Under the pieces are notes generated by a model that saw only the letters and a list, made by a program, of their open reading frames with translations, was not told the origin of the DNA and did not search any database. From Elusimicrobia bacterium RIFCSPLOWO2_01_FULL_59_12 (GTDB lineage Bacteria > Elusimicrobiota > Elusimicrobia > 2-01-FULL-59-12), in assembly GCA_001800075.1 (NCBI GenBank), contig MGUR01000020.1:1-5506 (forward strand): a stretch of 5,506 bases of DNA, read 5' to 3'. Each line of letters opens with the position of its first letter. The first letter of the stretch is position 1. Below, piece by piece: positions 1 through 5,260 of the stretch. The position numbers and the translations under genes were made by a program.

Positions 1-2
1 GT

Positions 3-107
3 TTTTCGCGGCCGGAACAACTGAGGAAAGGAAGACTGCGTATTAATGAGGAACTACAAACTGCAGAAAACCGGGGAAAACACCGCTGCGCCTTTCACAA
101 AGGATGA
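3..107 (+). CDS. Possible 3' end of an upstream gene (5' end outside window)
   Basis: This frame is open from the left edge and ends in a TGA at 105-107 that overlaps the ATG of the next gene as ATGA, a common arrangement for translationally coupled genes. About 34 residues are encoded, rich in Arg, Lys and Glu and ending in KHRCAFHKG. No family is recognisable. The downstream ATG at 104 has AAAGG directly against it, too close to act as a normal ribosome site, so coupling to this frame would explain how that gene is translated. An open run this short can occur by chance. If the window is circular, this frame meets a TAG at 5479-5481 with no ATG, GTG or TTG after it, which would argue against it. 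Confidence 0.3.
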   Translation, partial: FSRPEQLRKGRLRINEELQTAENRGKHRCAFHKG

Positions 108-520
108 GCATAAGAGTCGTTAGTGCATTTCTTTGTGAGAAAGCAGGTCTCGGTCCAGACGGGAAGGTGTGGGCCGCCGGGGTTGGGATTTTTGGTTTCG
201 CATCCCCAAAATACCCAATCGAGAATTTTGCAGCCCATCTAGTTTTTCTGACAGAGGCAGATGCTTCAGAGATAGGCACCACTCATAAATTAAATTTAGA
301 GCTTCAAAATGCAGATGGAAAGATTGGTTGGCACATCTCTGCTGATTTGCCAATCACGATGGAGAGCAGAAAGATTGCTATGGCTAAGCAGTTGGTACTA
401 ACGATTACACAACCTGGGGTGCATCAGATCGTGTTTAAGCTAAACGGTAAAATAGCAGGTATCTTTCCGTTGGAGTTTTTGCAGGCCAAGTCTTCTTTGG
501 GGACAAATGATAATGGCTGA
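104..520 (+). CDS. DUF6941-like small protein, function unknown
   Basis: This is a protein of 138 residues with no signal peptide or membrane segment, probably cytoplasmic. The pattern fits the DUF6941 family as I know it: an N-terminal strand with a short Cys motif (VVSAFLCEKA), a Gly-rich turn (AAGVGIFGF, about residues 24-32), a strand with His-Lys-Leu and polar residues before NADGKIG (about 65-75), and a closing strand pair around GVHQIVFKLNGK. The alternating pattern suggests a beta sandwich. The family has no known activity and proteins of this kind are often found beside mobile-element genes. The ATG at 104 was chosen because the family motif begins immediately after it, although its ribosome site is poor. 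The 3' end overlaps the next gene, so the two are very likely one operon. The family assignment is from memory of its pattern. Confidence 0.7.
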   Translation: MSIRVVSAFLCEKAGLGPDGKVWAAGVGIFGFASPKYPIENFAAHLVFLTEADASEIGTTHKLNLELQNADGKIGWHISADLPITMESRKIAMAKQLVLTITQPGVHQIVFKLNGKIAGIFPLEFLQAKSSLGTNDNG

Positions 521-854
521 TAAATTCGACCAATACATGGCGGAAATGACACAGGCTCATGTAAATGCGCTTAAGGCTAAGCCTCTCACCGCCGAGGATG
601 TTGTCGCCATTGTCCAAGCTGAATTACGACGGTGCAATCCGTCAAGCCTTTCTGAAAAGAAATGGCTTACACTTGCCGAGGCAGCACGGCGCATGGGATA
701 TGCCTATTCGACGCTGAAAAAATGGCATAGCGACGGAAAACTGCCGTTCCCAGTATATGGGACATCCGATGACCTGAGAGTAAAAGCCGAAGAAACTGAC
801 GCGTGGCTTGAGCGAACTAAGCGCGGGCCAAACTTTAGACTAGGCCGGAACTAA
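513..854 (+). CDS. Helix-turn-helix protein, MerR/excisionase (HTH_17) type
   Basis: This is a small protein of 113 residues from ATG 513, or 115 from ATG 507. Both starts lie inside the end of the previous gene, and a GGGG run at 499-502 is the only ribosome-site-like sequence. The middle carries a winged-helix signature. WLTLAEAARRMGYAYSTLKKW (about residues 53-73 of the longer form) gives the two helices, followed by a Lys-Leu-Pro turn and a wing ending near VKAEETDAWLERTK. This is the layout of AlpA, excisionase and MerR-type DNA-binding domains, in which the protein binds a DNA site as a regulator or recombination directionality factor. The first 45 residues are helical and may dimerise. 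No integrase is visible in the window, so a regulator of its own operon is the more likely role. The target site is not identified. Confidence 0.72.
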   Translation: MADKFDQYMAEMTQAHVNALKAKPLTAEDVVAIVQAELRRCNPSSLSEKKWLTLAEAARRMGYAYSTLKKWHSDGKLPFPVYGTSDDLRVKAEETDAWLERTKRGPNFRLGRN

Positions 855-869
855 GGAGCCCACCGCAAA

Positions 870-1481
870 GTGAGATATTTACCAGCCTTCTTTCTACTTG
901 CTCTTGTAGGATGCGCGGAGACAAATCCTTATAAATTAAGACAGGATGCCCTCAACTCATGGGTCGGCAAAACGGAGACCCAACTCGTCGAAACCATGGG
1001 GATTGCGGATAGAGAAAAGCATATCGATGGTTTCCGTTACGAACAATACGACATGCGTTGCCTATATTATCAGGACGAGAACGCAGTTCTATCGGCGGGG
1101 GTAAAGAATTTTTCTGATTCTATGAATGCGGCCAATGGGCTGGGCCCACGTTATACGAATCAGGAAAAATCAGACTCAGGGCTGAGAGCGATGTGTGACC
1201 GTTGGTTGTTCAAATTTGGAGATCAAGGTGTTTTGCAGGCATTCGCTGGGGGGCAGGTGTCCGAGATTCGTACAGAATCGAAGGGCGCGGAAGCCGCGTT
1301 TTCAACTCATTGTCCCTCTCAGATCAAAGAGGGCCAGGAGATAAAAATTCAGCTAAAGGGTGGGAAATCCGTTACAGGGAAATTTGTTAAATGCGATTCG
1401 GATATCGCAATTCGGAATGGCTTGATGTATTTCAAGCATCCAATGACCAATGTTGAATCTGTCGAGCCTGTAAAGCCTTAA
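870..1481 (+). CDS. Predicted lipoprotein with BamE/SmpA-like N-terminal motif
   Basis: The start is a GTG at 870 with a good ribosome site (AAGGAG, 853-858) 11 bases upstream. The product is 203 residues. It begins with a short basic end, a hydrophobic stretch and the lipobox LVGC (residues 12-15), so signal peptidase II should cleave before Cys15. Ala16 follows, which in Gram-negative bacteria is compatible with sorting to the outer membrane. Residues 31-60 (WVGKTETQLVETMG, then DGFRYEQY) resemble the short repeat seen in BamE/SmpA-like lipoproteins. This resemblance is weak. Cysteines 64, 109, 148 and 175 could form periplasmic disulfides. The C-terminal part (about 152-200) is beta-rich and may be a small barrel. 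It lies 15 bases after the HTH gene and is probably its operon partner. The function is unknown. A role as a surface or entry-exclusion lipoprotein is only a guess. Confidence 0.72.
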   Translation: MRYLPAFFLLALVGCAETNPYKLRQDALNSWVGKTETQLVETMGIADREKHIDGFRYEQYDMRCLYYQDENAVLSAGVKNFSDSMNAANGLGPRYTNQEKSDSGLRAMCDRWLFKFGDQGVLQAFAGGQVSEIRTESKGAEAAFSTHCPSQIKEGQEIKIQLKGGKSVTGKFVKCDSDIAIRNGLMYFKHPMTNVESVEPVKP

Positions 1482-1499
1482 ATCGAGTGGTTCTTGTTT

Positions 1500-1736
1500 T
1501 TAAACCGCCTTGTCTCCCGCAAGTGCCTTAATATGTCCTCTTACGCTCTGCATAGCCTTTTCTGGCTCACTTGCAGCCCGTTCTAATATGGCCTGAGCCA
1601 CAAAATGCAATGATCGCCTATCTAGCTGGGCTATTGCCGATAGTTTTTTATGGGTATCTGGCGAAACATGCACAATTAACGCCTTAAATCCTGCCTTCTT
1701 ATAGAATTCTGACCCACCAAGCCTCTTAGCCTTCAT
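1500..1736 (-). CDS. Ribbon-helix-helix DNA-binding protein (likely autorepressor)
   Basis: This is a basic protein of 78 residues. A GTG at 1742 would extend it by two residues, but the near-perfect ribosome site AGGAGGT (complement of 1741-1747) overlaps that codon and sits 4 bases from the ATG at 1736, so 1736 is the start. After a Lys-rich N-terminus comes a strand (FKALIVHVS), then two helices (PDTHKKLSAIAQLD and SLHFVAQAILERAA). This is the Arc/MetJ/CopG-type fold: dimers insert a two-stranded ribbon into the major groove, usually at tandem short repeats. The gene is convergent with the lipoprotein gene, with 18 bases between them, and divergent from the resolvase operon. Its promoter lies among three TGCTATAA copies, so self-repression and control of the resolvase operon are likely. 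A plasmid partition or copy-control role is also possible. Confidence 0.75.
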   Translation of the reverse strand: MKAKRLGGSEFYKKAGFKALIVHVSPDTHKKLSAIAQLDRRSLHFVAQAILERAASEPEKAMQSVRGHIKALAGDKAV

Positions 1737-1740
1737 AGCC

Positions 1741-1747
1741 ACCTCCT
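1741..1747 (-). promoter_or_regulatory. Shine-Dalgarno site that fixes the RHH gene start
   Basis: Read on the minus strand this is AGGAGGT, close to full complementarity with the 16S rRNA 3' end. It lies 4 bases before ATG 1736 and covers the alternative GTG at 1742, which therefore cannot be the start used. Confidence 0.8.
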
Positions 1748-1814
1748 AGAATCAATCCTAGCGCACGGAAAGGGCCTTTCTAGGGCCTAGCCCAAGCGAT
1801 TAGGCTTACGCCTC

Positions 1815-1842
1815 AGTATAACAGAATACTGCTATAAGTCAA
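1815..1842 (-). promoter_or_regulatory. Sigma-70 promoter of the RHH gene
   Basis: On the minus strand the -35 box is TTGACT (complement of 1837-1842) and the -10 box TATACT (complement of 1815-1820), separated by 16 bases. Transcription would start near 1808, leaving a leader of about 70 bases before ATG 1736. A TGCTATAA copy (1830-1837) occupies the spacer beside the -35 box. The inverted repeat CAGTAT/ATACTG (1814-1819 and 1826-1831) covers the -10 box. Confidence 0.65.
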
Positions 1843-1896
1843 TGGCCGTCTTAAAAACTGCTTATCCATTGACATGCTGCTATAAGTATGCTATAA
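1830..1896. promoter_or_regulatory. TGCTATAA repeats, probable operator for the RHH protein
   Basis: The octamer TGCTATAA occurs at 1830-1837, 1878-1885 and 1889-1896. The first two are part of a longer 11-base match, CTGCTATAAGT (1829-1839 and 1877-1887). The last two are 11 bases apart, about one helical turn, the spacing favoured by RHH dimers binding side by side. All lie inside the two divergent promoters. Binding by the adjacent RHH protein is inferred from position and spacing. Confidence 0.55.
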
Positions 1897-1897
1897 A
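1869..1897 (+). promoter_or_regulatory. Strong sigma-70 promoter of the resolvase operon
   Basis: The -35 box TTGACA (1869-1874) is perfect, the spacer is the optimal 17 bases, and the -10 box TATAAA (1892-1897) has one mismatch. Transcription would start near 1904, about 20 bases before ATG 1926. Two TGCTATAA copies (1878-1885 and 1889-1896) lie in the spacer and over the -10 box, so a protein bound there would block polymerase. Confidence 0.75.
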
Positions 1898-1925
1898 CAT
1901 ATAGACTAATGGAAAGGCGGCTAAA

Positions 1926-2246
1926 ATGAATATTCATCCTGAAATCGTAACCGAATTCGTAGAGGTTTTGGCTCTATCGGGCAATCAAGCGGCGGCACGG
2001 CGGCAAGTGCGTGAAATGGCTATAGCTGAAACGAGGGCTTTCATGGCCGGTTTATCTGTGGATAGCCCGGCGGCATTGCTAAGGGAAGCAAAGCAGCTTT
2101 TGGCGAAAGAAGCCACGCTGGCTCGCGACTATAAATTTCTCTTGGCTGCCCGGATGCCAAACCCCGCTGAAATTAAAGCTAAAGCCGCCGAGCTAGATAG
2201 CTTTATGGCCAAGGTGCGCGACCTCCAACACAGCTTAATCGATTGA
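1926..2246 (+). CDS. Small helical protein of unknown function, resolvase operon
   Basis: This is a protein of 106 residues from ATG 1926, with AAAGG (1913-1917) 8 bases upstream. I do not recognise the family. It is rich in Ala, Glu, Lys and Leu, has no Cys, and is predicted to be almost wholly alpha-helical, with breaks near VDSPAA (about residues 45-50) and MPNPAE (about 76-81). The helices at roughly 50-74 and 80-104 could form a coiled coil. There is no signal peptide or membrane segment. It is the first gene behind the strong promoter at 1869-1897, and its stop codon is 11 bases before the resolvase start, so the two proteins are made together. An accessory factor for the resolvase or for plasmid maintenance is possible, but nothing in the sequence proves this. 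Confidence 0.65.
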   Translation: MNIHPEIVTEFVEVLALSGNQAAARRQVREMAIAETRAFMAGLSVDSPAALLREAKQLLAKEATLARDYKFLLAARMPNPAEIKAKAAELDSFMAKVRDLQHSLID

Positions 2247-2257
2247 AAGGGTCTATC

Positions 2258-2869
2258 ATGGAATCTAAGCGCGTAGGCATCTATGCCCGAGTGTCCACCA
2301 AAGATCAGACTACTGAAAACCAGCTTCTAGACCTCCGGCGATATTGCGAGGCTAGGGGGTGGCAAATTACGGCTGAATGCGTCGATCACGGTTTATCTGG
2401 AACCAAAGACGAGCGACCACAGCTTAAGGCGGTCCTGGGCTTAGCTCGAAAGCGTAAAATCGATATTCTGCTAGTATGGCGGTTTGATCGTTTCGCTCGT
2501 AGCCTATCGAACCTCGTAAACTCCCTAGAAGAACTCAAATGCTTAGGCGTTGATTTCGCATCCTACCAAGAGAACATCGATACCAGTACGGCCCAAGGGA
2601 AGATGCTTTTTGGGATATTCGTCTCTATAGCCGAATTCGAGCGGGCCTTAATCGTGGAACGCATTCATGCGGGGCTTAGGAGGGCCAGGGCTCAGGGAAG
2701 GCGGCCAGGACCAGCCAGGGTGTCCGTAGACACAGCCAAACTCTACCAGATGCGCCAGGCGGGCCAATCCCTGCGCGACATAGGCAGGGCATTCTCAATT
2801 AGTCGCATGACCGTTAAACGGTTATTGTCACAAATCCCCGAAAATGCTCCCGTCGGAGCAATAGCTTGA
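2258..2869 (+). CDS. Serine recombinase, small resolvase/invertase family
   Basis: This is a protein of 203 residues. A TTG at 2243 would add five residues, but AAAGGG (2246-2251), 6 bases before ATG 2258, marks ATG as the start. The N-terminal catalytic domain (about 1-145) contains YARVSTKDQ with nucleophile Ser13 and Arg11, then the DRFARS motif with Arg78 and Arg81, and IAEFER (about 124-129) at the start of the long dimer helix. The C-terminal HTH (SLRDIGRAFSISRMTVKRLL, 171-190) binds DNA. Length and order match Tn3-type resolvases and DNA invertases, which cut both strands at a short crossover site through a 5' phosphoserine link. The catalytic residues appear intact. With no transposase nearby, multimer resolution of a plasmid is the likeliest role. 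Inversion or transposon resolution cannot be excluded. Confidence 0.92.
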   Translation: MESKRVGIYARVSTKDQTTENQLLDLRRYCEARGWQITAECVDHGLSGTKDERPQLKAVLGLARKRKIDILLVWRFDRFARSLSNLVNSLEELKCLGVDFASYQENIDTSTAQGKMLFGIFVSIAEFERALIVERIHAGLRRARAQGRRPGPARVSVDTAKLYQMRQAGQSLRDIGRAFSISRMTVKRLLSQIPENAPVGAIA

Positions 2870-2905
2870 AAAGAGTCTTGTCACAGATGATTAGATTGTG
2901 GGACA
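2825..2905. repeat. TTGTCACA repeats, possible resolvase binding region
   Basis: TTGTCACA occurs at 2825-2832 and again at 2878-2885. An inverted, imperfect partner TGTGGGACA lies at 2897-2905, so TGTCACA and TGTGGGACA face each other over 11 bases. Tn3-family res subsites also begin with TGTC, which makes this a candidate site for the resolvase encoded just upstream. The region is shorter than a classic three-subsite res and the crossover dinucleotide is not obvious. Confidence 0.3.
2845..2860 (+). other. Short hairpin at the 3' end of the resolvase gene
   Basis: TGCTCC, loop CGTC, GGAGCA form a perfect 6-bp stem within the last codons of the resolvase. No T-run follows, so it is at best a weak transcription pause or mRNA end stabiliser. 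Confidence 0.3.
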
Positions 2906-2926
2906 GATAGGCAATTAAAGATTGCA

Positions 2927-3814
2927 TTGATTCAATCTCGAAAGCGGTATAGAAAGCACCATATGCTAAAAGGCCAAATAGGAATTCGTAGGGTTGCGTA
3001 TAAACGGATTAGCTATACATCTCTCAAGCTAGAACTTGAGCGACAAGGCTATCAGCGCAACGGTAGAGATTTCCGCATAATCGATGAAAGGCGGATTCCC
3101 TGCCATGTCTATTGCCGGGACATCGCCAATACGCTAAAGATCACAGTTTTCATAACCCCTCATATTGGAATTGTTGATGGGCGCACCGAATGGAATAAGA
3201 AGCGGTTAATCCAAGTTCTTAAAGCGATACGCGACTATAACGTCAAATATCAGAAACGTGCAAAAGCCGAGGAGAGCCTTCCGGCAGATACACAAATGGA
3301 AAGAGTAAAGGTGGGCGATAGAACGTTTATTGATTATCCCGGCCTTCCGCCTCGCCCTTCATTATCCGCAGATACGAAATCTCTGCTAGCGAATCTGTCT
3401 GTGCCGATTCCGTTCACTAGTGGAGAGGCACCATTTATGTTTGGCTTGCAGCAGAAAGAGACTTCTATCCATGACTTAAATCCGTTAGCATTCTTTTCAA
3501 CAGCCCTTGTAATGCCGGGGCTAGACGAAGCGAATAAATCGCTTTCGTCGTCGCTGCTTCGACTGGCAAAACAAGTATCCTGCCAATACCTCTATTTGCC
3601 TAAGGCGGGGGGTGGCCGACCCGCCGGGGTGCATCGTCGGACCCTTGAACTTCATAGGTGGGTTAAAAGGCTTTACGCTCAATTTACGGCAGAGGATAAA
3701 CGTCTGCGAGTGCATAGCAAAAGCCATCAACGTATCCAGCGGGTAGCTGATATGGTCCAAAAGAGTTTTTCAACCGTTAAAGACATCCTACATCGCAAGC
3801 CCGTAGTGCAATAA
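2927..3814 (+). CDS. Basic protein of unknown function, possible DNA-binding initiator
   Basis: The product is 295 residues from TTG 2927 or 283 from ATG 2963. Neither start has a convincing ribosome site, and the frame is closed upstream by a TGA at 2888-2890. I do not recognise the family. On the longer form, residues 1-110 are very basic with a strand-rich core (KITVFITPHIGIVDGRTEW, about 71-89). The middle, about 112-205, is Pro/Ser-rich and probably a linker. The C-terminus (about 206-290) is helical and basic, with an AT-hook-like GGGRP (228-232) and a stretch IQRVADMVQKSFSTVKDIL (270-288) that resembles a helix-turn-helix. There is no signal peptide. It stands alone between the resolvase and the ATPase genes, where plasmids often carry a replication or partition protein, so an initiator or regulator role is inferred from position and charge only. 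Confidence 0.65.
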   Translation: MIQSRKRYRKHHMLKGQIGIRRVAYKRISYTSLKLELERQGYQRNGRDFRIIDERRIPCHVYCRDIANTLKITVFITPHIGIVDGRTEWNKKRLIQVLKAIRDYNVKYQKRAKAEESLPADTQMERVKVGDRTFIDYPGLPPRPSLSADTKSLLANLSVPIPFTSGEAPFMFGLQQKETSIHDLNPLAFFSTALVMPGLDEANKSLSSSLLRLAKQVSCQYLYLPKAGGGRPAGVHRRTLELHRWVKRLYAQFTAEDKRLRVHSKSHQRIQRVADMVQKSFSTVKDILHRKPVVQ

Positions 3815-3856
3815 AACCCGTCCCCGATTAAACTACACCCTCTTTTTCTCTCCTAG

Positions 3857-3920
3857 AATTCGCTTCAATTCGCAGCATCCCATCGAGTAGACAAGCACCT
3901 TTTTGCGCCCCCGTTATACT
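3857..3920 (+). promoter_or_regulatory. Candidate promoter and repeat before the ATPase operon
   Basis: A TATACT -10 box lies at 3915-3920, about 45 bases before ATG 3966, but there is no good -35 box at the right distance (TAGACA at 3888-3893 is 21 bases away). Upstream, AATTCGC is repeated at 3857-3863 and 3867-3873, 10 bases apart, which could be a protein-binding site. The rest of the 150-base spacer after the preceding gene shows no strong hairpin or terminator. Confidence 0.3.
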
Positions 3921-3965
3921 ACCTATATGAGATCGAAAGGCGGAAACGACGGAAAGGGAGAGGTT

Positions 3966-4130
3966 ATGAAAAACAAGAAAGTCGTCGATGACAAAGATTT
4001 GACGGGTTTAACACCTAAGCAGATTGAGAAAAGAAAGCGGTTGATCGCCTATTACGAAAAGCACGGCAGCCCCGAGGTTGGCATATTCAAGACTGTCCCC
4101 AAAAATGGTCAAAGCGGAGAGAAGGAATAG
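3966..4130 (+). CDS. Small basic protein preceding the RepA-like ATPase
   Basis: This is a protein of 54 residues. ATG 3966 was chosen because AAAGGGAGAGG (3953-3963) lies just before it. A TTG at 3903 and an ATG at 3927 in the same frame have no ribosome site and overlap the candidate promoter. The product is charged and Lys-rich. A helix around LTPKQIEKRKRLIAYYEKHG (about 14-33) is followed by a short hydrophobic strand and a polar tail. No family is recognised. Its stop is 2 bases before the ATPase start, so the two are co-translated. In IncQ-type plasmids a small repressor gene precedes the helicase gene, so a similar control role is possible, but I see no sequence match to that repressor. 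Confidence 0.6.
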   Translation: MKNKKVVDDKDLTGLTPKQIEKRKRLIAYYEKHGSPEVGIFKTVPKNGQSGEKE

Positions 4131-4132
4131 CT

Positions 4133-5260
4133 ATGGATAGGATTCAAGAGCCAGATATTCGCTGGATTTTAAAAGAGACACATTATGGAGAGGAAATCAT
4201 GAGACCGTATGACCCGCAGATATTCGCCCGGCCAAATACGCTTGTCCAAAAGGCCAAAAATGAGGGCTTCCACAATTTTAGGGAGCTAATGACAACGGGT
4301 GTAGCGGTAAATGAACTCATACCAAATCTTTTGCCATCTGAGGGAATAGCGTTCTTGGCTGGCACGCAAAAACACGGTAAATCCTATCTGGCGATAGATT
4401 TAGCCATAGCAGTTGCGTCCGGGGGTCTATGGTTAGGCAAATTCAAGCCCGCTCCCGGTGTAGTGCTTTACTTGGACCAAGAGGCGCGAAAAGGCTGCGT
4501 ACAGCGTCGAATTCAATGGCTAGCCAAGGGGCGCGGGATCGATGAAGCAAAGCTTGATGCAATACAGGACCGACTTCAATATGCGCATCGTCTATCTTTC
4601 AATTTATATGACGGAGATACGGGCCAATTGCGTAACGCGATAGAACGCTGGAAGCCTCGACTCGTCATTATCGACTCATTTATTCGCGTTTTCGGCGGAA
4701 ATGACGAACGTTCAAACAATCAGATTAATCAAGCCTTATGGCCATTGCTAGAAATGTCTGAGAAATATGGCTGCTTATTCTTGTTTCTCGACCACATGAC
4801 AAAGCCGTATGGCAAGCAGGGCGCAAGGCAGCGGGGCGGCGGCGATAAGGGGGCAATTGCAGAAACCACACTCAGCATTAACAAGCGCGGGAATAAGATC
4901 ACGCTTAAGGCGGAGGAAATGAGGGACGGCAAGCCAGAGAGGCCTGTTACTGTTGCACTCAAGATTGATGAGAAGCGCGGTTTGGCTACCCTACTGCCTA
5001 CCGGGAAAGCATCTGATGCGCCCAATGGTCCTGAATATGCCCGGACGCTAGACGCTCTTGAGGTAAACGAAGGACCGATCAACCGCGAAGTCATTAAAGC
5101 GAAAACCAAGGCCATGCGGGGCATGCAGCGGGGCATCCTGCGAGTATTCGAGGACCGTCTAGAAAGCGGTTACTACAGCCAAGCGGCTAATAGCGGGACC
5201 GGGAAAGCCGGGAGAAAAGCGAGGTTCTATGAGCGCAATACCAATTCCAGCGCAGCTTAA
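4133..5260 (+). CDS. RepA-like hexameric helicase/ATPase (AAA_25, RecA fold)
   Basis: This is a protein of 375 residues. ATG 4133 follows AAGGA (4122-4126) by 6 bases. An in-frame ATG at 4199 has its own site and would give 353 residues. The RecA-like core is clear: Walker A GTQKHGKS (77-84), LDQE with probable catalytic Glu117, Walker B LVIID (177-181), and FLDHMTK with His221 at the sensor position, then a Gln/Arg/Gly-rich loop (QGARQRGGG, 229-237). This order matches the RSF1010 RepA replicative helicase and related plasmid and island ATPases. The C-terminal part (about 300-370) looks like a winged helix with a basic tail, absent in RSF1010 RepA. It probably unwinds the origin or loads the replisome during plasmid replication. 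No RepB primase or RepC initiator homologue is visible nearby. A non-replicative ATPase of a genomic island is the alternative. Confidence 0.82.
   Translation: MDRIQEPDIRWILKETHYGEEIMRPYDPQIFARPNTLVQKAKNEGFHNFRELMTTGVAVNELIPNLLPSEGIAFLAGTQKHGKSYLAIDLAIAVASGGLWLGKFKPAPGVVLYLDQEARKGCVQRRIQWLAKGRGIDEAKLDAIQDRLQYAHRLSFNLYDGDTGQLRNAIERWKPRLVIIDSFIRVFGGNDERSNNQINQALWPLLEMSEKYGCLFLFLDHMTKPYGKQGARQRGGGDKGAIAETTLSINKRGNKITLKAEEMRDGKPERPVTVALKIDEKRGLATLLPTGKASDAPNGPEYARTLDALEVNEGPINREVIKAKTKAMRGMQRGILRVFEDRLESGYYSQAANSGTGKAGRKARFYERNTNSSAA
4187..4194 (+). promoter_or_regulatory. Internal Shine-Dalgarno site for a second ATPase start
   Basis: GGAGAGGA lies 4 bases before the in-frame ATG at 4199 and is stronger than the site of the first ATG at 4133. 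The shorter protein would lack the first 22 residues but keep the whole ATPase core, so either start, or both, may be used. Confidence 0.45.

Noticed and set aside
46..123. 25-codon frame with ATG 46 and AAAGGA 13 bases upstream
   Set aside because: Ribosome-site spacing is long, the product is unremarkable, and another frame (3-107) competes. It is mentioned only as a possible coupling leader.
1202..1390. 62-codon plus-strand frame inside the lipoprotein gene
   Set aside because: It lies wholly inside a better-supported gene with a lipobox and ribosome site, and its composition is odd. It is a shadow frame.
1482..1501. Bidirectional terminator between the lipoprotein and RHH genes
   Set aside because: There is a short T-run (1497-1501) but no stable stem before it. 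Only a 4-base GGTT/AACC match is present.
2258..2869. Resolvase as part of a transposon
   Set aside because: No transposase and no matching terminal inverted repeats are visible in the window.
2878..2953. Sigma-70 promoter for the unknown basic protein
   Set aside because: TTGTCA and TATAGA-like boxes exist but none pair at 16-18 bases.
4729..5136. 135-codon minus-strand frame within the ATPase gene
   Set aside because: It is antisense to a gene with clear Walker motifs and has Ser/Pro/Arg-rich shadow composition.
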